Shown here piece after piece: positions 47,865 through 57,516 of a stretch of 64,000 nucleotides of DNA; position 1 is the first letter of the stretch; every line of letters starts with the position of its first letter. Under the pieces are notes generated by a model that worked only from the letters and a program-made list of their open reading frames with translations, searched no databases and had not been told where the DNA came from. The translations under genes were made by a program, and so were the position numbers. The stretch comes from Sideroxydans sp. (lineage in GTDB: Bacteria; Pseudomonadota; Gammaproteobacteria; Burkholderiales; Gallionellaceae): NCBI GenBank assembly GCA_013791855.1, contig VMTA01000038.1, positions 1 through 64,000 of the forward strand, given 5' to 3'.

Positions 47865-49859
47865 GTGAGTGATATTTCCCAAGCGCTGCGTTCCGAACTC
47901 GATGCCGCACGGCGCACCATCGCGACATTGCAGAAGCAGATCACGGAGTTGAGTGCGCAACATAAAGGCGATACTGTCCCGCAGGTTGACCTTGATGTCG
48001 CGCTTAAACAGATCGAGCAAATACGCCAGGAATGGATGGCTGCACTGGATGCCATCGATGATCCCGTGTTCGTGCACGACAAGGAATTCCATATCCTGCG
48101 CGCGAATCGGGCCTATCAGCTGCGCACCGGCCTGCCATTCAAGGGATTCATCGGACGTCCCTATTACGAAGTCTTCCCGAAAGCGCCCGGTCCTTTACCC
48201 GGCTGTCTGCGCACGCTGGAGGCGGATGGAGTGGAAGAGGAGGTCATCGCCGAGGGGCGCACCTATCGTTCGCGCGCCTTCCCCGTGCATGACCTGCAGG
48301 GTGAGTACCTGTACAGCGTGCACACCATGGAGGACGTGACCGAACGCAAGCACATGGAGAACCGGTTGCGCGAGAACTGGGAATTGCTGCTGGCTTTCAT
48401 CGCGCACTCCCCGATCTACACCTTCATCAAGGAAGTAGGCCCTACTGAAAGCAAAGTGCTGGCTGCCAGCGAGAACTTTGCAGAGATGATTGGCATCCCA
48501 GGTCATAAGATGACCGGCAAGACCATGCCTGAACTTTTCCCTGCGGAGTTCGCGGAGAAGATGACCGCGGATGACTGGCGCACAGTCAGCAGCAATGAGG
48601 TGCTGCATCTGGATGAGGAGTTGAACGGCCGCAGTTACCTGACCATCAAATTCCCGATCCCGCTGGGAGACAGAACCTATCTGGCGGGCTATACCATCGA
48701 TATCACCGAGCGCAAGCAGCATGAGATTGCCATGCAGCGCGCCAACCGGGCCTTGCGCACCATCAGTGCGGGCAACCAGGCGCTGATCCATGCGACCGAT
48801 GAAGGAAGCCTGTTGCAGGTGATGTGCGAAGTCTCGGTCCAGTTTGGTGGTTACCGCTTGGCGTGGATAGGCTATGCGCGCGACGATGACGACAAGACGA
48901 TCGCGCAGATGGCGCAATACGGCAGCGAGAAAGGATGGCCGAACCCGTCGCCCCTGACATGGAACGAAGAGAAGCATGAATCCTGCCCGGCAGGTTTTGC
49001 CATCCTCAGTGGATCGCCCAAGATAGTACAAGACATCCTGAACGATGCCGATCTGGGATCCTGGCACGAGAATGCGCGGCAATACGGTTACGCTTCCTGT
49101 ATCGCACTGCCCTTGATGGATGGAGATAGAGCTTTCGGCACATTGGTGCTATTCGACGAGAAGGTGAATGTCTTCGATGCGAGCGAGATCCAGCTACTGG
49201 AGGAGATGGCGGGCGACCTGGCCTTCGGCATCCTCACTCTGCGTATCAAGGCGGACCACCGAGAACATGAGCAGCACCTGCAGCGCAACATGCTGAAGAC
49301 GGTCGAGGCCATCGCCAGCATCGTCGAGATGCGCGATCCCTATACATCGGGTCATCAGCGCAGGGTCGCCGAACTCGCCGAGGCGATTGCAAAGAAGATG
49401 GGCATGTCCAGGGAAGAGGGGCTGGCGATCCGGCTTGCCGGCATCGTGCATGATCTGGGCAAGATCAAGATCCCGGCCGAGATCCTGAGCAAGCCGGGGC
49501 GCCTGAACGATATGGAATACAACTTCATCAAGATGCATCCGCAAGCCGGTTACGAGATCCTGAAGGAGATAGATTTTTCCTGGCCGATCGCTCAGATGGT
49601 CTATCAGCACCATGAGCGCGTGGATGGTTCGGGTTATCCGCTGGGTATCAAGGGGGACGATTTCCTGCCCGGTTCACGCATCCTTGCCGTGGCCGATGTG
49701 ATGGAAGCCATGTCTTCGCACCGGCCCTACCGTCCCGGACTGGGCATAGAGGCAGCACTGGCGGAACTGCAGAACGGACGCGGTACCCATTTCGACACAC
49801 AAGTGGTGGATGCCTGCACCGCATTGTTCAGGGAGGATGGATATGAATTACCCCAATAA
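47865..49859 (+). CDS. PAS-PAS-GAF-HD-GYP protein, probable cyclic-di-GMP phosphodiesterase
   Basis: 664 residues. A short coiled coil (about 5-45) is followed by a PAS domain (ending YSVHTMEDVTERK), a second PAS domain (ending YTIDITERKQHE), a GAF domain (about 300-455) and an HD-GYP domain (about 470-650). The HD pair is in GIVHDLGKIKIP about residue 528, and HHERVDGSGYPLG with the GYP motif lies about 580-592. HD-GYP enzymes hydrolyse cyclic-di-GMP. There is no signal peptide or membrane helix, so it senses an intracellular cue. The start is GTG 47865 behind AGGTGG; GTG 47856 is an alternative. It overlaps the hemerythrin gene. Confidence 0.9.
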   Translation: MSDISQALRSELDAARRTIATLQKQITELSAQHKGDTVPQVDLDVALKQIEQIRQEWMAALDAIDDPVFVHDKEFHILRANRAYQLRTGLPFKGFIGRPYYEVFPKAPGPLPGCLRTLEADGVEEEVIAEGRTYRSRAFPVHDLQGEYLYSVHTMEDVTERKHMENRLRENWELLLAFIAHSPIYTFIKEVGPTESKVLAASENFAEMIGIPGHKMTGKTMPELFPAEFAEKMTADDWRTVSSNEVLHLDEELNGRSYLTIKFPIPLGDRTYLAGYTIDITERKQHEIAMQRANRALRTISAGNQALIHATDEGSLLQVMCEVSVQFGGYRLAWIGYARDDDDKTIAQMAQYGSEKGWPNPSPLTWNEEKHESCPAGFAILSGSPKIVQDILNDADLGSWHENARQYGYASCIALPLMDGDRAFGTLVLFDEKVNVFDASEIQLLEEMAGDLAFGILTLRIKADHREHEQHLQRNMLKTVEAIASIVEMRDPYTSGHQRRVAELAEAIAKKMGMSREEGLAIRLAGIVHDLGKIKIPAEILSKPGRLNDMEYNFIKMHPQAGYEILKEIDFSWPIAQMVYQHHERVDGSGYPLGIKGDDFLPGSRILAVADVMEAMSSHRPYRPGLGIEAALAELQNGRGTHFDTQVVDACTALFREDGYELPQ

Positions 49860-50298
49860 CCCCATGCCCTGGCGACTGGAATGGAGTCAGGAACTCAGTG
49901 TGCATATCCCTGAGATTGATGCCGAGCACAAACACTTCATCGAACTTATCAATGCCTTGAACGAAGCCATCGCGGAACGCATGTCGCTGAGCGAGGTGCG
50001 CAAACGCATGCAGGATGTGCTGGATGATGCCGTCGCCCATTTCGACCACGAAGAGATCCTGTTCATCGAATGGGGCTACCCGGAAGCCGAACAGCATGCG
50101 CGTGAACATGCTGCGGCTGCCGAGATCTTTACAAATATCATGAAGCGCATAGAAAAGAGCGAGCAGGATTACGAGTGGGTCGAGGCGGGGCTACAGGTCA
50201 AACAGCTTCTGGTGGCGCATCTGCTGAACGAAGACATGAAATACCGGGATTACTGGCTCGCGCAAAACAATGGTCAAGCGCCCCTCAAACAGGGCTGA
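49843..50298 (+). CDS. Bacteriohemerythrin
   Basis: 151 residues, a single-domain hemerythrin. All seven di-iron ligands can be placed: His29 (AEHKHF), His66 and Glu70 (HFDHEE), His85 and His89 (EQHAREH), His126 and Asp131 (HLLNED). Hemerythrins bind O2 (or NO) for storage, delivery or sensing. The start ATG 49843 lies six bases after GGGAGG and inside the HD-GYP gene, so the two are translationally coupled by a 17-base overlap. That links an O2-binding protein to a c-di-GMP phosphodiesterase. Confidence 0.93.
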   Translation: MNYPNNPMPWRLEWSQELSVHIPEIDAEHKHFIELINALNEAIAERMSLSEVRKRMQDVLDDAVAHFDHEEILFIEWGYPEAEQHAREHAAAAEIFTNIMKRIEKSEQDYEWVEAGLQVKQLLVAHLLNEDMKYRDYWLAQNNGQAPLKQG

Positions 50299-51232
50299 AG
50301 CGCACTTTCGATTTGATATTGGCCAACACGCGTTCGTACAGGTCCTCCGCCAAGCAATCCACTTCGATGTTCTGAGGCATGCTGCGTAACCAGGTGAGCT
50401 GTCGCTTGGCCAGTTGCCGCGTGGCTGCGATACCTTTTTCCATCAATCCTGCTTCATCGATCTCGCCTTCCAAGTACTCCCATGACTGACGGTAGCCGAC
50501 GCAGCGCATCGAGGTCATGTCGCGATGCAGTGGATATTTGTCACGCAAACTGCGCAGTTCATCTACCAGTCCTTCGCTCAGCATCTTCTCGAATCGTGAA
50601 GCGATCCGGTCATGCAACACAGAACGATCAGAGGGTACGAGCGCGATGGAAATGATTTCGTAGGGTAGGGGATTCTGTTCCTGCTGTTTGATCAGCTCAG
50701 ACATCGGCTTGCCCGAAGCAAGATATATCTCCATCGCGCGCTGCACGCGCTGCGTGTCGGTGCTGTGCAAACGCGCGGCTGTCTCGGCATCGACTTCGGC
50801 CAGTTTGACGTGCAGCGCTTCGATGCCGTGCTGCGCGATCTCTGCGTCCAGTTGCGCGCGCAAAGCGGCATCCGCCTGCGGCAAGGGACTCAATCCCTCG
50901 CGCAGTGCCTTGTAGTACAACATGGTGCCCCCCACCAGCAACGGCACCTTGCCGCGCGCGGTGATGTCCGCCATCAGCCGTAGCGCATCCTTGCGGAAGG
51001 CGGCGGCGGAATAGGCTTCGGTCGGATCTATGATATCGATGAGGTGATGCGGTGCACGGGCGAGGGTGGCGGCATCCGGCTTGGCCGTGCCGATGTCCAT
51101 GTCGCGGAACACCAGCGCGGAATCGACGCTGATCAGTTCGATCGGCAGGTGCTGGGCCAGTTCCACCGCCACGCCGGTCTTGCCGCTGGCAGTTGGGCCC
51201 ATCAGGAAGATGGCCGGCGGGCGGATGTTCAT
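50285..51232 (-). CDS. miaA: tRNA dimethylallyltransferase
   Basis: MiaA adds dimethylallyl to A37 of tRNAs that read codons beginning with U. The 315-residue protein has Walker A GPTASGKT at 12-19, [38 protein letters not shown] and the [13 protein letters not shown] motif. It converges with the hemerythrin gene with a 14-bp overlap of coding ends. It lies downstream of mutL and aroG on the minus strand. Confidence 0.97.
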   Translation of the reverse strand: MNIRPPAIFLMGPTASGKTGVAVELAQHLPIELISVDSALVFRDMDIGTAKPDAATLARAPHHLIDIIDPTEAYSAAAFRKDALRLMADITARGKVPLLVGGTMLYYKALREGLSPLPQADAALRAQLDAEIAQHGIEALHVKLAEVDAETAARLHSTDTQRVQRAMEIYLASGKPMSELIKQQEQNPLPYEIISIALVPSDRSVLHDRIASRFEKMLSEGLVDELRSLRDKYPLHRDMTSMRCVGYRQSWEYLEGEIDEAGLMEKGIAATRQLAKRQLTWLRSMPQNIEVDCLAEDLYERVLANIKSKVRFSPV

Positions 51233-51254
51233 TGCACGCGACAGCGGCTGGCGT

Positions 51255-52322
51255 TCAACGGTCCGCCAGTTTCAGGCGACGCTGGCGCACGCCTTCTGCC
51301 AGCATGTCCAGCACACGCACGGTGTCATCCCAGCCTATGCAGCCATCGGTGATGGAGACACCTTTGGCAAGCGGCTTGCCGGGCAGCAGGTCCTGCCTGC
51401 CTGCATTGAGGTTGGATTCGATCATCACGCCGCAGATGCGCTCTTCGCCATTCGCCAGTTGGGCGGTGCAGTCCTCTGCCACTTCGACCTGACGTTGATA
51501 TTCCTTGCGGCTGTTGGCGTGCGAGAAGTCGACCATCACGCGTGCCGCCAATCCGGCATTGGCCAGTTCCTTGCCGGCCGCGTCGATGGAAGCGGCATCA
51601 TAGTTGGGCTGTTTGCCGCCGCGCAGGATGACGTGACAGTCTTCGTTGCCATTGGTGGAGAAGATGGCCGTATGGCCGGCTTTGGTGACCGACAGGAAGT
51701 GGTGCGGGCTGGCGGCGGCCTTGATTGCGTCCACCGCGATGCGCAGATTGCCGTCGGTACCGTTCTTGAAACCGATGGGGCAGGAGATGCCGGAGGCCAG
51801 CTCGCGGTGCACCTGCGATTCGGTGGTGCGCGCGCCGATGGCCCCCCAAGAGATCAGGTCGGCCGTGTATTGCGGTGTGACCACATCCAGGAACTCGGTG
51901 GCGCAGGGCAGGCCCATCTCGTTCAGTTCCCACAGCAGCTTGCGCGCCATGTGCAGACCTTCGTTGATCTTGAAGCTGCCGTCCAGATGCGGATCGTTGA
52001 TCAAGCCTTTCCAGCCCACCGTCGTGCGCGGCTTCTCGAAATACACGCGCATCAGGATCACCAGATCGGCCTCGTGTCGCTTGGCCTCTTCCTTAAGCTT
52101 GGCCGCATATTCCATCGCCGACTCGGTATCGTGGATCGAGCACGGCCCAACCACCACCAGCAAACGGTCTTCCGCACCATGCAGGATGCGATGGATCGCT
52201 GCGCGGGCGTTGTAGGTGGTTTCAGCAGCACTATCGGTGACCGGGAATTCGCGCAGCAGATGGCTGGGCGGGGTGAGTTCTTTGATCTCTTTGATGCGGA
52301 CGTCGTCGACGATGTGTTTCAT
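51255..52322 (-). CDS. aroG: 3-deoxy-7-phosphoheptulonate synthase (class I AroG/F/H)
   Basis: DAHP synthase condenses erythrose 4-phosphate with PEP, the first step of aromatic amino acid synthesis. The 355-residue protein has [10 protein letters not shown] with the metal-binding cysteine, [48 protein letters not shown] and a C-terminal region with [12 protein letters not shown]. Which amino acid feeds back is not predictable here. I place the start at the ATG before KHIVDDV; a TTG five codons earlier is possible and neither has a strong ribosome site. Confidence 0.95.
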   Translation of the reverse strand: MKHIVDDVRIKEIKELTPPSHLLREFPVTDSAAETTYNARAAIHRILHGAEDRLLVVVGPCSIHDTESAMEYAAKLKEEAKRHEADLVILMRVYFEKPRTTVGWKGLINDPHLDGSFKINEGLHMARKLLWELNEMGLPCATEFLDVVTPQYTADLISWGAIGARTTESQVHRELASGISCPIGFKNGTDGNLRIAVDAIKAAASPHHFLSVTKAGHTAIFSTNGNEDCHVILRGGKQPNYDAASIDAAGKELANAGLAARVMVDFSHANSRKEYQRQVEVAEDCTAQLANGEERICGVMIESNLNAGRQDLLPGKPLAKGVSITDGCIGWDDTVRVLDMLAEGVRQRRLKLADR

Positions 52323-52412
52323 GGCAATAGACTGCAAGTTGTGGCAGGAAAGGTGCGCATTATGCCTGTTCTTGCGACTTCACGGACAGATGCACAGTCT
52401 AAGTAATGATGA

Positions 52413-54212
52413 TTATTGGCCCCGCATGAACATCGCATCCAGCTCCGCCAGCGTCACTTGGAACCAAGTCGGGCGACCGTGGTTGCACTGGTCGGCGCGC
52501 TCGGTTTGCTCCATCTCGCGCAGGATGGCGTTCATCTCGGGCAGGCTCAGTTGCTGGTTCGCACGTACGGCGGAGTGGCAGGCGAGGGTGGCCAGCAGTT
52601 CATTTCGGCGTTCGGTCAGCGCACGGGAGGCGCCGAACTCATGCAGTTCGTGCAGCACTTCGCGCGCGGCAGCCTCGGCATGGGATTGCTTGAGCATAGC
52701 GGGCATGGCGCGCACGGCCAGCGTGTGTGTGGAGATCGGTGCGATGTCGAAGCCCAGCTTGTTCAGCGCCTCCTGTTCTTCTTCCACGGTGGCGATGGCA
52801 AGCGGATCGGCGCCGAAGGTGACTGGGATCAGCAATGGCTGGGTGGGCATCTGCTGCGCATCGAAGGCGGTCTTCAGGCGTTCGTACACGATGCGCTCAT
52901 GCGCCGCGTGCATGTCTACCACGATCAGACCTTGCTGGTTCTGCGCGAGGATGTAGATGCCTGACAGTTGGCCTAATGCGTAGCCGAGCGGGTGGTCATG
53001 TGAGGAGCTCGTATCTTGGATTGAGGATCGAGCAGAGTTGAGAGGCTCATGGTCGCCTCTTGCGTGCTCATCGTTCCTTGATCCCAAGGTCTGACTTTGT
53101 GATTCCCAAACGCGATACGTCGCTTGTTGTTCGGCTGCGCCAAAGCGCATGGGTTGTTGCTGGGTCGGTGCGAACATCGGGGTTTCCAGGCGTGGCGATG
53201 CGGCGGGTGTCTCTCCCTTGTCAGCCATCGTCGCACTCAACGCGTCCTGCAAACCATGGAACACGAACTGATGGATACCCTGACTCTCGCGGAAGCGCAC
53301 CTCGCTCTTGGCCGGATGCACGTTCACGTCCACCTGTTCCGGCGGCATGTCGAGGAACAGCACAAAGGCCGGATGGCGCTGGTGGTGCAGGATGTCCTGA
53401 TAGGCCAGACGCACGGCGTGCATCAGCACCTTGTCGCGCACGAAACGGCCATTGACGAAGAAATACTGCTCGTCGCGCGTGGAGCGCGAATAGGCGGGCA
53501 GGGCGGCAATGCCGTACAGGTGCAGCGGGCCGATCTCGCGTTCGACCTTGACCGCGTATTGGCCGAACTCACTGCCGAGGATGGCGTTGATGCGTTGCGG
53601 CAGATCCTGACTTGCCAGTTGCCATTTCGATTTACCGTTGTGCTGCAAAGAGAACGCCACATCCGGTCGCGACAGCGCGATGCGTTTGAAAGTCTCTTCG
53701 CACCAGGCGAACTCGGTGTTCTCGCTCTTCAGGAATTTGCGCCGGGCGGGGGTATTGAAATACAGCTCGCGCATCTCGAAGCTGGTGCCGGTCGCATGCG
53801 CGGAAGGCGCAGCCTCGGTCAGCGCACCATCAATCGCCTCGACCTGCCAGGCATGTGCCGCATCGGCCGTGCGGCTGGTCAAGGTGACTTGCGCCACTGC
53901 CGCCATGCTGGCCAGTGCCTCGCCGCGGAAGCCCATGCTGGCGACACGTTGCAGATCATCCAGCGAAGCGATCTTGCTGGTGGCATGGCGCATCAACGCT
54001 AGCGGCAGTTGTACTTTGTCGATGCCGCAGCCGTTATCGCGCACGCGCAGCAGCTTGATGCCGCCGCTTTCCAGTTGCACCGATATCTCGGTTGCTCCCG
54101 CATCCAGACTGTTCTCCAGCAGCTCTTTAAGGGCGGATGCGGGGCGTTCGATCACCTCGCCGGCGGCAATCTGGTTGATGAGCAGGTCGGGGAGTAACTG
54201 GATGGAAGACAT
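52413..54212 (-). CDS. mutL: DNA mismatch repair protein MutL
   Basis: 599 residues. The N-terminal GHKL ATPase shows ERPASALKELLENSLDAGA, VRDNGCGI and a GFRGEALASMAAV segment. A Pro/Gln-rich linker spans about 335-420. The C-terminal domain contains VVDMHAAHERIVYE, which fits the endonuclease motif DQHA-x2-E-x4-E except that Gln is Met, plus ACHSAVRA and CNHGRPT, the zinc-site motifs. So MutL probably nicks DNA itself, as in bacteria without MutH. In many proteobacteria mutL precedes miaA; here aroG lies between. Confidence 0.96.
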   Translation of the reverse strand: MSSIQLLPDLLINQIAAGEVIERPASALKELLENSLDAGATEISVQLESGGIKLLRVRDNGCGIDKVQLPLALMRHATSKIASLDDLQRVASMGFRGEALASMAAVAQVTLTSRTADAAHAWQVEAIDGALTEAAPSAHATGTSFEMRELYFNTPARRKFLKSENTEFAWCEETFKRIALSRPDVAFSLQHNGKSKWQLASQDLPQRINAILGSEFGQYAVKVEREIGPLHLYGIAALPAYSRSTRDEQYFFVNGRFVRDKVLMHAVRLAYQDILHHQRHPAFVLFLDMPPEQVDVNVHPAKSEVRFRESQGIHQFVFHGLQDALSATMADKGETPAASPRLETPMFAPTQQQPMRFGAAEQQATYRVWESQSQTLGSRNDEHARGDHEPLNSARSSIQDTSSSHDHPLGYALGQLSGIYILAQNQQGLIVVDMHAAHERIVYERLKTAFDAQQMPTQPLLIPVTFGADPLAIATVEEEQEALNKLGFDIAPISTHTLAVRAMPAMLKQSHAEAAAREVLHELHEFGASRALTERRNELLATLACHSAVRANQQLSLPEMNAILREMEQTERADQCNHGRPTWFQVTLAELDAMFMRGQ

Positions 54213-54336
54213 CCGCGGATTATAGCGGATAGGGGGTGCGACAATCCGCCGCGCGACATCATGTCACATTCCCGCCGCCTGCTTCGCTTCCTACAATCCG
54301 ACCCGGTTCTAAACAGGGATATTCAAGGAGGAAGCA

Positions 54337-56619
54337 GTGAATACAAGCAGCAAACAGATCGCAGTATGTGTGGCATTGGCACTTTCCGCACCGCAGGCAA
54401 GCTGGGCCGAGATCGGCGCCCTGCCGGAAGTGACTGTCTCATCCACCACCATCGACGACCGTTTCGATTCCAAGCGCGGCGAACCCTCCAACGTCAACAA
54501 CATCAGCGGCAAGAAAGTCGATGCCCGTCACGGGCAGAACATCGTCGACGTGCTGGAATCCATCCCCGGCGTATCGGCCGAAGTACAGAGCGGCGACTCG
54601 GTAAAGATCATGCTGCGCGGTGTCGAAGCGCAGCGCTACATGGGCGAGAAGCCGGGCGTAGCCATCGTGATCGATGGCGTGCCGGTAGTGGAGCGCACCG
54701 GGCGCGTGAACATCGACTTGGACAACATCGAATCCATCAAGGTCATCAAGGGCGGAGCCTCTTATCTGTTCGGCGAGGATGCACTATCCGGCGCGGTGAT
54801 CATCACCACCAAGCGCGGTGCCAAGATGGCAGGCTATACCGCCAGCGCCGAAGTAGGCAGCTATGAATATTACAAAGGTATCCTGCGCGCAGGGTTCGCC
54901 GATGGCAAATGGGTGGGACACATCCAAAAATCCAAGCTGCAATCCAAGACCTTCCACGATCAGGGCGACTGGGGCCGCGATTATGTCGATGGCAAGTTGC
55001 AATACATGGTCGACGACAGCAGCGACCTGACCTTCGGTTTTGAGCATGCCCAGCGCAACAAGGACAGTCACGGCACGGTCAAGGGAGTGACCGCCGCGTT
55101 GCTCGACCCGACCAGCGTGGACGGCGGCAAGGACTATGCGCGCAAATACGACGTGACACTGGACAAGGTGAACCTGTCCTACGCCAAGGACACAGGCGAG
55201 GGCGGCAATCTGATGCTCAACACTTATCTGTTCAAGGACCACACTTTCGGCTGGCAGAACCCGAACGGTTTCCTGCGCAACAGCGCAGGTACGTTCCTGA
55301 ACAGCACCTCCGCCGCCAGCGACATGAGCACCATGCGAGATGCCTATGCCAGCGGGCGTGACACCAAGCAGACACAGAGTGGGGCAAAAGCGGAATGGCG
55401 TCAGGGCGGCGAGCAAGTCGCATGGATGGGCGGTCTGGATCTGCAACAGTTCGAAGACCGTTCGCTGTCCAATAATCTGGTGACCTATACCAGCCGCAGT
55501 TCGCCGGTAGGCTTTAGCAACCCTTTGAATCTGGCCGGTGCTTTGACCGAGGATAGCCTCTCCACCTCTGATACGCGCGCGGTGTATGGCGAACTGAAAT
55601 GGCAATTGAGTTCACCGCTCACCGCTACTTTCAATGCGCGCTACGATAACATCGCACAGAAATACGTCAGCAACCTGCCGCTCACCGCAACGCAGATCGC
55701 GGAAGGGCGCACCACCACGGGTGAGAAGACATTCAATGTCCTGTCGGAACGCATCGGCTTCAACTATGCCTTCAATGATGAACGCGAGCTGTACACCAAC
55801 CTGTCCACCGGTTTCCGTGTGCCGACACTATCGCAACTTTATGGCGGCACCATTTCGCCAACAGGTACTGTGGCGGCGAACCCGGATCTGAAACCGGAGC
55901 ATTCCTACAACACCGAGGTCGGCCTGCGTGCCAAGACTGAATTGCTGGGTATCCCGCTGGATACCGATGTGGCGATCTTCCAGATCGACCGCAAGGACTT
56001 CATCCTCAACACAGGCGGCCAGTATCAATCCACCACCGGTGCGACGCTGACCAATGCATTGGAGCAATACCAGAACATCGGCGGTGTGCGTAACCGTGGA
56101 CTGGAAGCCAGCATCAAGACCGATGCACGCGAAGTTTGGTCTGCCGATATGGCCTATACCTATCTGAATGCCGTCTTCACCCGCAACGATGTCTACTGGA
56201 TGTCCATGGGCTCACGCAGCGTGCCGCTGGCTTCGGTGCTGTACAACAACACCGGCAATGTCGTGCCGCGTACGCCCAAACACAAACTGAATCTGACCTC
56301 GCGCTATCGCCCCATGGACGGCTGGACCTTCACCGGCGAGATGAATACCCAATCCGGCATCTATGCGGACGAGGTGAACATCGTCTGGGTCGGGGGACGC
56401 ACCACCTATAACCTGATGGCGAACTACGAGTTCAGGAGCGATCGCAAGATGAAATGGTCGGCCTTCGCCCGTATCGACAACCTGTTCGACCGCTATTACT
56501 ACTCGACCATACGCGGCGGTTCGGACGGCAACGGCGACGGTGTGTACGACGCGGAAGACGTGTCCATCACCGTCAATCCAGGTCGCGTGTGGACGGTCGG
56601 CGCGTCGCTCAGCTTCTAA
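54337..56619 (+). CDS. TonB-dependent outer-membrane receptor
   Basis: 760 residues. Signal peptide 1-24 ends SWAE. A TonB box (LPEVTVSS) follows at about 28-35. The plug domain (about 50-160) has IVDVLESIPGV, VAIVIDGVPVVE and the IKVIKGGASYLFGEDALSGAVII signature. A 22-strand barrel ends in aromatic residues (VGASLSF). Translation starts at GTG 54337 behind AAGGAGGAAGC. It leads a cluster with a polyferredoxin and its own TonB-ExbB-ExbD, so a metal complex is the likely ligand; the sequence alone does not show which metal. Confidence 0.92.
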   Translation: MNTSSKQIAVCVALALSAPQASWAEIGALPEVTVSSTTIDDRFDSKRGEPSNVNNISGKKVDARHGQNIVDVLESIPGVSAEVQSGDSVKIMLRGVEAQRYMGEKPGVAIVIDGVPVVERTGRVNIDLDNIESIKVIKGGASYLFGEDALSGAVIITTKRGAKMAGYTASAEVGSYEYYKGILRAGFADGKWVGHIQKSKLQSKTFHDQGDWGRDYVDGKLQYMVDDSSDLTFGFEHAQRNKDSHGTVKGVTAALLDPTSVDGGKDYARKYDVTLDKVNLSYAKDTGEGGNLMLNTYLFKDHTFGWQNPNGFLRNSAGTFLNSTSAASDMSTMRDAYASGRDTKQTQSGAKAEWRQGGEQVAWMGGLDLQQFEDRSLSNNLVTYTSRSSPVGFSNPLNLAGALTEDSLSTSDTRAVYGELKWQLSSPLTATFNARYDNIAQKYVSNLPLTATQIAEGRTTTGEKTFNVLSERIGFNYAFNDERELYTNLSTGFRVPTLSQLYGGTISPTGTVAANPDLKPEHSYNTEVGLRAKTELLGIPLDTDVAIFQIDRKDFILNTGGQYQSTTGATLTNALEQYQNIGGVRNRGLEASIKTDAREVWSADMAYTYLNAVFTRNDVYWMSMGSRSVPLASVLYNNTGNVVPRTPKHKLNLTSRYRPMDGWTFTGEMNTQSGIYADEVNIVWVGGRTTYNLMANYEFRSDRKMKWSAFARIDNLFDRYYYSTIRGGSDGNGDGVYDAEDVSITVNPGRVWTVGASLSF

Positions 56620-56628
56620 AGGATGACT

Positions 56629-57516
56629 ATGAGGATCCTCTATTCCGCCTGTCTGTTTGCAATCTGCACCGCGACAGCTTCCGCCGCCGAACCGACTGCA
56701 ATGGCTGCGCACGACCACGGCGCCATGATGCGCAGCCAGTCAAATATCTGGACGCAACTGCCCTTGCTCAAGGCTCGCATGAAAGGGCAGGACATGGCAG
56801 CGCGCAAAGTCATCATGCAGCCGCAGAACATCGCGGCGGATGCGATCGAAGCCTGGCCGAACGATCTGGATGATGCCAACGGCCACCGCAGTCTAACTAT
56901 AGGCATGGGCGGCGCGCCGTTGGACAAGCCCGCCAGCGGCGGTTTCCAGATGCTGACCGCACGAGAAGAGCAGGACGATGCCGTGCGCGTCGCATCCACA
57001 GTGCATTACTTCGGCGAACGCGGCGGCAAGAACCCGACCACCATGTTCGACCAGGTCAAGCATGAACTGGAGATCGTTCCGAAGCCTTATCCGCGCGAAC
57101 ACTCACGCTATCGTGCCAAGGAAGACTGGCAGTTCAGCGTGCGCTTCAAGGGCCAGCCGCTGGTCGGGCAGAAGGTCGTGCTGGAGACCTCGAACGGTAG
57201 TCGGTCCGAATTCATGACGGATGCGCTGGGCGTGGTGCTGATAAATGTGCCGGATGATTTCAAACCTGAAGAAGCGCAAAGCAAGGGGGAAAGCCATGGT
57301 ATGCGACGCGGGGCCGATCTGGTGCTGGCGGTGTCGCATGAAGACGGCGGCAAGCGATATCTGACGGCCTTCAACAGCAATTACGGTGAGGACGCCTTTG
57401 CCAAGCGTGATTTGGCACTGGGTATCGGTTTCACCTTGCTCGGCATGCTGGGCGCGGCACCGTTGCTGCGCAATCGCAAGGCTGCCGCCAATAAAGAGGA
57501 GAACACGAATGCTTAA
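56629..57516 (+). CDS. Periplasmic protein with C-terminal membrane helix, metal-uptake-associated (DUF4198-like)
   Basis: 295 residues. Signal peptide 1-20 (ATASA) is followed by a His/Met-containing stretch (MAAHDHGAMMRSQ) that could bind metal. The central part (about 120-230) resembles the beta-sandwich of DUF4198/NikK-like proteins (WQFSVRFKGQPLVGQKVVLETSNG). A C-terminal helix (LGIGFTLLGMLGAAPLL) and a charged tail anchor it in the inner membrane. Start ATG 56629 has AAGGA six bases upstream. It overlaps the polyferredoxin gene by 8 bases. The family assignment is tentative. Confidence 0.65.
   Translation: MRILYSACLFAICTATASAAEPTAMAAHDHGAMMRSQSNIWTQLPLLKARMKGQDMAARKVIMQPQNIAADAIEAWPNDLDDANGHRSLTIGMGGAPLDKPASGGFQMLTAREEQDDAVRVASTVHYFGERGGKNPTTMFDQVKHELEIVPKPYPREHSRYRAKEDWQFSVRFKGQPLVGQKVVLETSNGSRSEFMTDALGVVLINVPDDFKPEEAQSKGESHGMRRGADLVLAVSHEDGGKRYLTAFNSNYGEDAFAKRDLALGIGFTLLGMLGAAPLLRNRKAAANKEENTNA

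Noticed and set aside
52404-52417. Fur-box-like sequence TAATGATGATTATT between mutL and aroG
   Set aside because: It overlaps the mutL stop and lies about 80 bp upstream of aroG; the hexamer match is weak and a single site in AT-rich bases is not convincing.
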